NCBI GenBank assembly: GCA_903910495.1
Contig: CAIVZW010000715.1
Location: forward strand, 1 to 8,555
Source: an uncultured beta proteobacterium
GTDB taxonomy: Bacteria > Pseudomonadota > Gammaproteobacteria > Burkholderiales > Rhodocyclaceae
Length of the DNA stretch: 8,555 nt
Reading direction: 5' to 3'
Below the pieces are notes generated by a model. It saw only the letters and a program-made list of their open reading frames with translations, made no database searches and was not told where the DNA came from. Position numbers and translations under genes: made by a program. Shown piece by piece: positions 6,236 to 8,555 of the stretch (its first letter is position 1; the number at the start of each line of letters is the position of its first letter).

Positions 6236-6277
6236 AAGGCCCTGCTCGTCTTATGACCTGCGGGGCCTTTGCTTTTT
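6236..6277 (+). terminator. Intrinsic terminator downstream of the tRNA fragment
   Basis: AAGGCCCTGC (6236-6245) pairs with GCGGGGCCTT (6260-6269) as a 10-bp stem with one G-T wobble and a 14-nt loop, followed by TGCTTTTT (6270-6277). Its place 9 nt after CCA is normal for a tRNA gene terminator. It was probably the original terminator of the tRNA-Phe gene. It would now also stop read-through from the TRAP operon toward the nuclease gene. Confidence 0.8.
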
Positions 6278-6280
6278 AGG

Positions 6281-6360
6281 CCTCGGTGTTGAGGCCGGGG
6301 TCTCAGCATGGAGGCTGGGGTCTCGGTGTTGAGGATGGGGTCTCGGTGTTGAGGCCGGGG
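6281..6360 (+). repeat. Four contiguous 20-bp tandem repeats
   Basis: The copies are 6281-6300, 6301-6320, 6321-6340 and 6341-6360, in exact 20-bp register. The model unit is TCTCGGTGTTGAGGCCGGGG. Copies 1 and 4 match it closely, copy 3 differs at two bases (AT for CC) and copy 2 is the most diverged. Each unit can form a small CTC-N6-GAG hairpin; in copy 1 this extends to GGCCTC-N6-GAGGCC (6279-6296). There are no spacers, so it is not CRISPR. Iterons are about this size, but no replication gene is nearby. Confidence 0.9.
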
Positions 6361-6557
6361 CTTCTGAATAGGCTACCCTGAAGCGGTCGGAGGTCAGGGC
6401 ATACCTTCACGCACCTTTCCACCTTTTTTAGCTAGATCAACGATTGCTGGAATTAGCCCAATCGGGCTATTGCCAAGCAGACGCTCAACCTCGGAAATTA
6501 TTGGCCTGAGCGGCTTTATGTAGGAAAATTGGAAAGCAGAGGAAAGATGCCAAGCCC
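6361..6557. other. Upstream region of the nuclease-protease pair
   Basis: No gene is supported on the plus strand. A minus-strand frame at 6394-6606 (70 codons) is open but overlaps the nuclease start and has no ribosome binding site. A short perfect inverted repeat, TAGCCC-AATC-GGGCTA, lies at 6454-6469 and could be a regulator site. No -35/-10 pair stands out. A purine-rich AGAGGAAAG at 6538-6546 is placed for an out-of-frame ATG at 6547 rather than for the nuclease ATG at 6558. Confidence 0.4.
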
Positions 6558-7808
6558 ATGCGAAACCTTTTCGACCAATACCAGCAACCAGAAAACCGAT
6601 TGACACACGCCCTAGCCTGCTGCTTGGATGTTGATCAGCAGTTCATGCATTCGTTTTTGAGGATGGTGGTTGGATCGAGCGCCCCAAAAGCGTCTGGCTT
6701 ACAGATCGTCGAGCAGCAACTCCCGGGGGCTCCCACTACGACTGGAGACGAAGTGTCGGACGGCAGTCTGCCCGACGCATGGATTTACGGGGATGGCGAC
6801 TGGTCGCTGCTTGTTGAATCCAAGGTTCAGACAAAAATCGAGATCGGGCAGCTCCGGCGTCACTTAGTAACAGCTGATCGGCGTGGCTTTCCTGCTGCGC
6901 AACTCTTGCTGCTTTCCGTTGAGACACCAAGGACACTGCCAGAGCGAAGCTCGCATTGCTACTGGACGGACATTTACCGATGGGCGACCCGCGAATCACG
7001 GACATCGGCATGGGCAACCCGCTTTGTCAAATACATGGAAGTTACCGAGGCTAGAATGCTGGCCGATGGGTACCTAAAGGAGGGAACCTTGACTGCGTTT
7101 TCAGGAATTCACTTCGACAATCAGAACCCCTATTCGTACGCTGAAGCCAAGCGCCTGCTGAGGCTGATGACGGACGAACTGCGGAAACGCCAAACGTTGG
7201 TCAAGAGGCTCGGCATGAACCCAACTGGCGCTGGCCGTGGCGCAATTACAGGCCAAGATGCCGGCCGCGTATGGGACTTCCTACGGCTGAAGGCCGCGAC
7301 CGAAGACAAGGTCTTCACAAAGTTTCCGCACTTGACGCTCTCAATTGAGAATGATCGAGCAGTAGCACAGATCACGATTCCGGACGGCCTGGATGGCGAG
7401 TATCGTCGCAAGCTGAAAGCGGGAGGCTATGACGGCTTCAAGCAGCTCGTTGCCGATTTCGTGTGTGGGGCCGACTCCGTACTGAAGACGGACACATCAG
7501 CGACCCCGATAATCATCGTAGTCCAGCGCCATTACCCGAGCCAGCGTAGCGAGCCAATCTGCGATGCCCGAATGGAGTTTGACCCAAGGACAGCGCTGGG
7601 TAACAAAAGCGACGTCAAGTTCCAAGAACAGTGGCTCCAGGCTGCCTACGATGCCTTCGCCAACAAACAAGCGAACATCCAGGTGGCAGTTGGGTTGCAG
7701 TTCTCCTTCGCTAAGAGCCAGGCGATTCGGGACGCCGCATTTGTCGACCTCGTGGAACAGTCGTACCTTGCCTGCGAGCCATTTCTCAAAGTCATGGGCT
7801 TGGTGTAG
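6558..7808 (+). CDS. PD-(D/E)XK-type nuclease family protein
   Basis: A 416-residue, probably cytoplasmic protein. The N-terminal part carries a PD-(D/E)XK arrangement: an N-terminal helix with ENRLTHAL (residues 12-19), then LPDAWIYGDG (71-80) supplying D73, and LLVESKVQ (84-91) supplying E87 and K89. A helix with Q98 (IGQLRRHL) follows. This order (helix Glu, PD, ExK, Gln) is that of restriction-endonuclease-like folds and implies Mg2+-dependent DNA cleavage, not shown here. Residues about 180-416 form a further region I do not recognise; it has mixed alpha/beta character, with strands such as TPIIIVVQRH (316-325) and NIQVAVGLQF (373-382). ATG 6558 is kept because ENRLTHAL starts only 11 residues in, although its ribosome binding site is poor. 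It abuts the protease gene (TAG then ATG), so they form one unit. Base composition is more GC-rich than the TRAP operon. Nuclease fold is likely; substrate and biological role are inferred. Confidence 0.75.
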   Translation: MRNLFDQYQQPENRLTHALACCLDVDQQFMHSFLRMVVGSSAPKASGLQIVEQQLPGAPTTTGDEVSDGSLPDAWIYGDGDWSLLVESKVQTKIEIGQLRRHLVTADRRGFPAAQLLLLSVETPRTLPERSSHCYWTDIYRWATRESRTSAWATRFVKYMEVTEARMLADGYLKEGTLTAFSGIHFDNQNPYSYAEAKRLLRLMTDELRKRQTLVKRLGMNPTGAGRGAITGQDAGRVWDFLRLKAATEDKVFTKFPHLTLSIENDRAVAQITIPDGLDGEYRRKLKAGGYDGFKQLVADFVCGADSVLKTDTSATPIIIVVQRHYPSQRSEPICDARMEFDPRTALGNKSDVKFQEQWLQAAYDAFANKQANIQVAVGLQFSFAKSQAIRDAAFVDLVEQSYLACEPFLKVMGLV

Positions 7809-8555
7809 ATGGCCGAGCATCCAATTTCGCTCGATAAGGCCAAGGAACTGTTGGCCGGCGAATTAGGCGATGTCTACAGGAACATTCTGGCTGGGTGCTG
7901 TGTACCAATCTACTGGTTTCGGCGCGACACTAAAGACTTCTCGGTTCTGCATAACGGAACATTGACTATTGCCCGTACCCCGAAGAGGCTTCTTGGAATC
8001 ACGGCGGCTCACGTTGTGGAGCAGTTCGAACATGACCAGAATGAGGGTCCTCTACGCCTTCAGCTTGGGAATGAGGTCGTCGATGATCTCATCAGACGCC
8101 TCATTGACCGTTCCGAGAGACTCGACTTGGCAACCTTCGCCCTCGATGACGACCTTGTGAAGAGACTAGGCAAGACTGCCCTCGGCGTCTGGCCGCCAAA
8201 GCCACCACAGGAGTCGAAGGGCATCATGATTGCCGGTTTTCCGGCGGGTGAGCGTATCGAGTCGAAGGACTACTCGGTAAATTTCGGACTTTTCACGGCG
8301 CTAGGTGTTGCGCGAACAGTAACCGATATGCAAGTTACATGGCTAATGGAGCGCGAGTTCATGCTGGCCAACACAAAGATCAAGGTTCCCCCAGCAGAGT
8401 TTGATTTCGGCGGGATCAGTGGAGGGCCACTGATCAGTTGGTTTGAAAGTGAGCAATTCGTCAGCCATCATTGCCTGTCTGGCATCGTCGTCGAACACCC
8501 GGACTACCAGGCCAATACTGACCTGCCGCCAATAGAACGCTTGGTGGCTATTAGA
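7809..8555 (+). CDS. Trypsin-fold serine protease, 3' end beyond the window
   Basis: The reading frame is open for 249 codons to the last base of the window, so the C-terminus is missing. The chymotrypsin/trypsin catalytic triad is visible: H68 in GITAAHVVE (63-71), D106 in RLDLATFAL (104-112), and S204 in GGISGGPLIS (201-210), the classic G-x-S-G-G-P. The strand GTLTIARTPKRLLGIT (50-65) before the His, and GLFTALGVART (160-170), also fit a two-barrel fold. There is no signal peptide or membrane segment (N-terminus MAEHPISLDKAKELLAGELG), unlike secreted or periplasmic family members, so the enzyme should act in the cytoplasm. ATG directly follows the nuclease stop, indicating translational coupling. 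Intracellular trypsin-like proteases occur in bacterial conflict systems, where they cut a partner to release toxicity. Whether the partner here is the nuclease is inference. Further domains may follow beyond the edge. Confidence 0.87.
   Translation, partial: MAEHPISLDKAKELLAGELGDVYRNILAGCCVPIYWFRRDTKDFSVLHNGTLTIARTPKRLLGITAAHVVEQFEHDQNEGPLRLQLGNEVVDDLIRRLIDRSERLDLATFALDDDLVKRLGKTALGVWPPKPPQESKGIMIAGFPAGERIESKDYSVNFGLFTALGVARTVTDMQVTWLMEREFMLANTKIKVPPAEFDFGGISGGPLISWFESEQFVSHHCLSGIVVEHPDYQANTDLPPIERLVAIR

Noticed and set aside
6065..6256. Plus-strand 63-codon frame
   Set aside because: It crosses the tRNA fragment and half of the terminator stem, so it is not a credible gene.
5881..6309. Minus-strand 142-codon frame
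   Set aside because: It reads antisense through the tRNA-Phe fragment and terminator. Its RGIEPRTRGF stretch is the well-known artefact of translating the complement of a tRNA 3' end. There is no ribosome site or recognisable domain.
6281..6360. CRISPR array or plasmid iterons
   Set aside because: The repeats abut without unique spacers, and no cas or replication-initiation gene is present.
6394..6606. Minus-strand 70-codon frame upstream of the nuclease
   Set aside because: It looks mildly protein-like, but it overlaps the nuclease start and has no ribosome site or known motif. I left it as non-coding, with some doubt.
7497..7820. Minus-strand frames inside the nuclease gene
   Set aside because: They are shadows of the plus-strand frame, which carries consistent nuclease motifs and ends exactly at the protease start.

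Overview
The window looks like accessory (island-type) DNA from a proteobacterium, most likely a betaproteobacterium of the Burkholderiales. This rests on the LacI regulator and TRAP sequence style, and on a tRNA-Phe 3' fragment whose acceptor strand ends ACTGGCC-A-CCA. That assignment is inference; no housekeeping gene is present to anchor it.

Left part (1-5874): a LacI-family repressor on the minus strand is divergent from a rightward catabolic operon. The 239-bp divergent region holds two readable sigma-70 promoters: TTGATA-17-TATAAT for the repressor and TTGACA-17-TGTAAT for the operon. A perfect 18-bp palindrome lies over the -10 and predicted start of the operon promoter and is the obvious repressor operator. 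The operon encodes an M24 creatinase/prolidase-fold enzyme followed by a complete TRAP transporter (dctP, dctQ, dctM). The plain reading is uptake of a small carboxylate-bearing solute, hydrolysis by the M24 enzyme, and repression until an effector binds the LacI protein. The M24 enzyme lacks one of the five metal ligands (Lys in place of Glu), so it is probably not an ordinary metallo-aminopeptidase. It may belong with creatinase or ectoine-hydrolase-like members.

Middle part (5875-6557): no convincing gene. It contains repeated GTTCGG motifs and inverted repeats. It then has a 48-base fragment of tRNA-Phe running from the anticodon stem through CCA, without the 5' half. This is the classic displaced 3' end left by integration of an island into a tRNA gene. 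A good intrinsic terminator follows, then four contiguous 20-bp tandem repeats. Because the displaced 3' half normally marks the far end of an element, the TRAP operon side is the likelier integrated DNA.

Right part (6558-8555): two abutting genes (stop TAG directly followed by ATG). The first encodes a PD-(D/E)XK-type nuclease with a large uncharacterised C-terminal region. The second, cut by the window edge, encodes a trypsin-fold serine protease with a visible His-Asp-Ser triad and no signal peptide. I do not recognise this nuclease-protease pair as a named system. Next to a tRNA integration scar it is the best candidate in the window for an undescribed conflict or phage-defence module.
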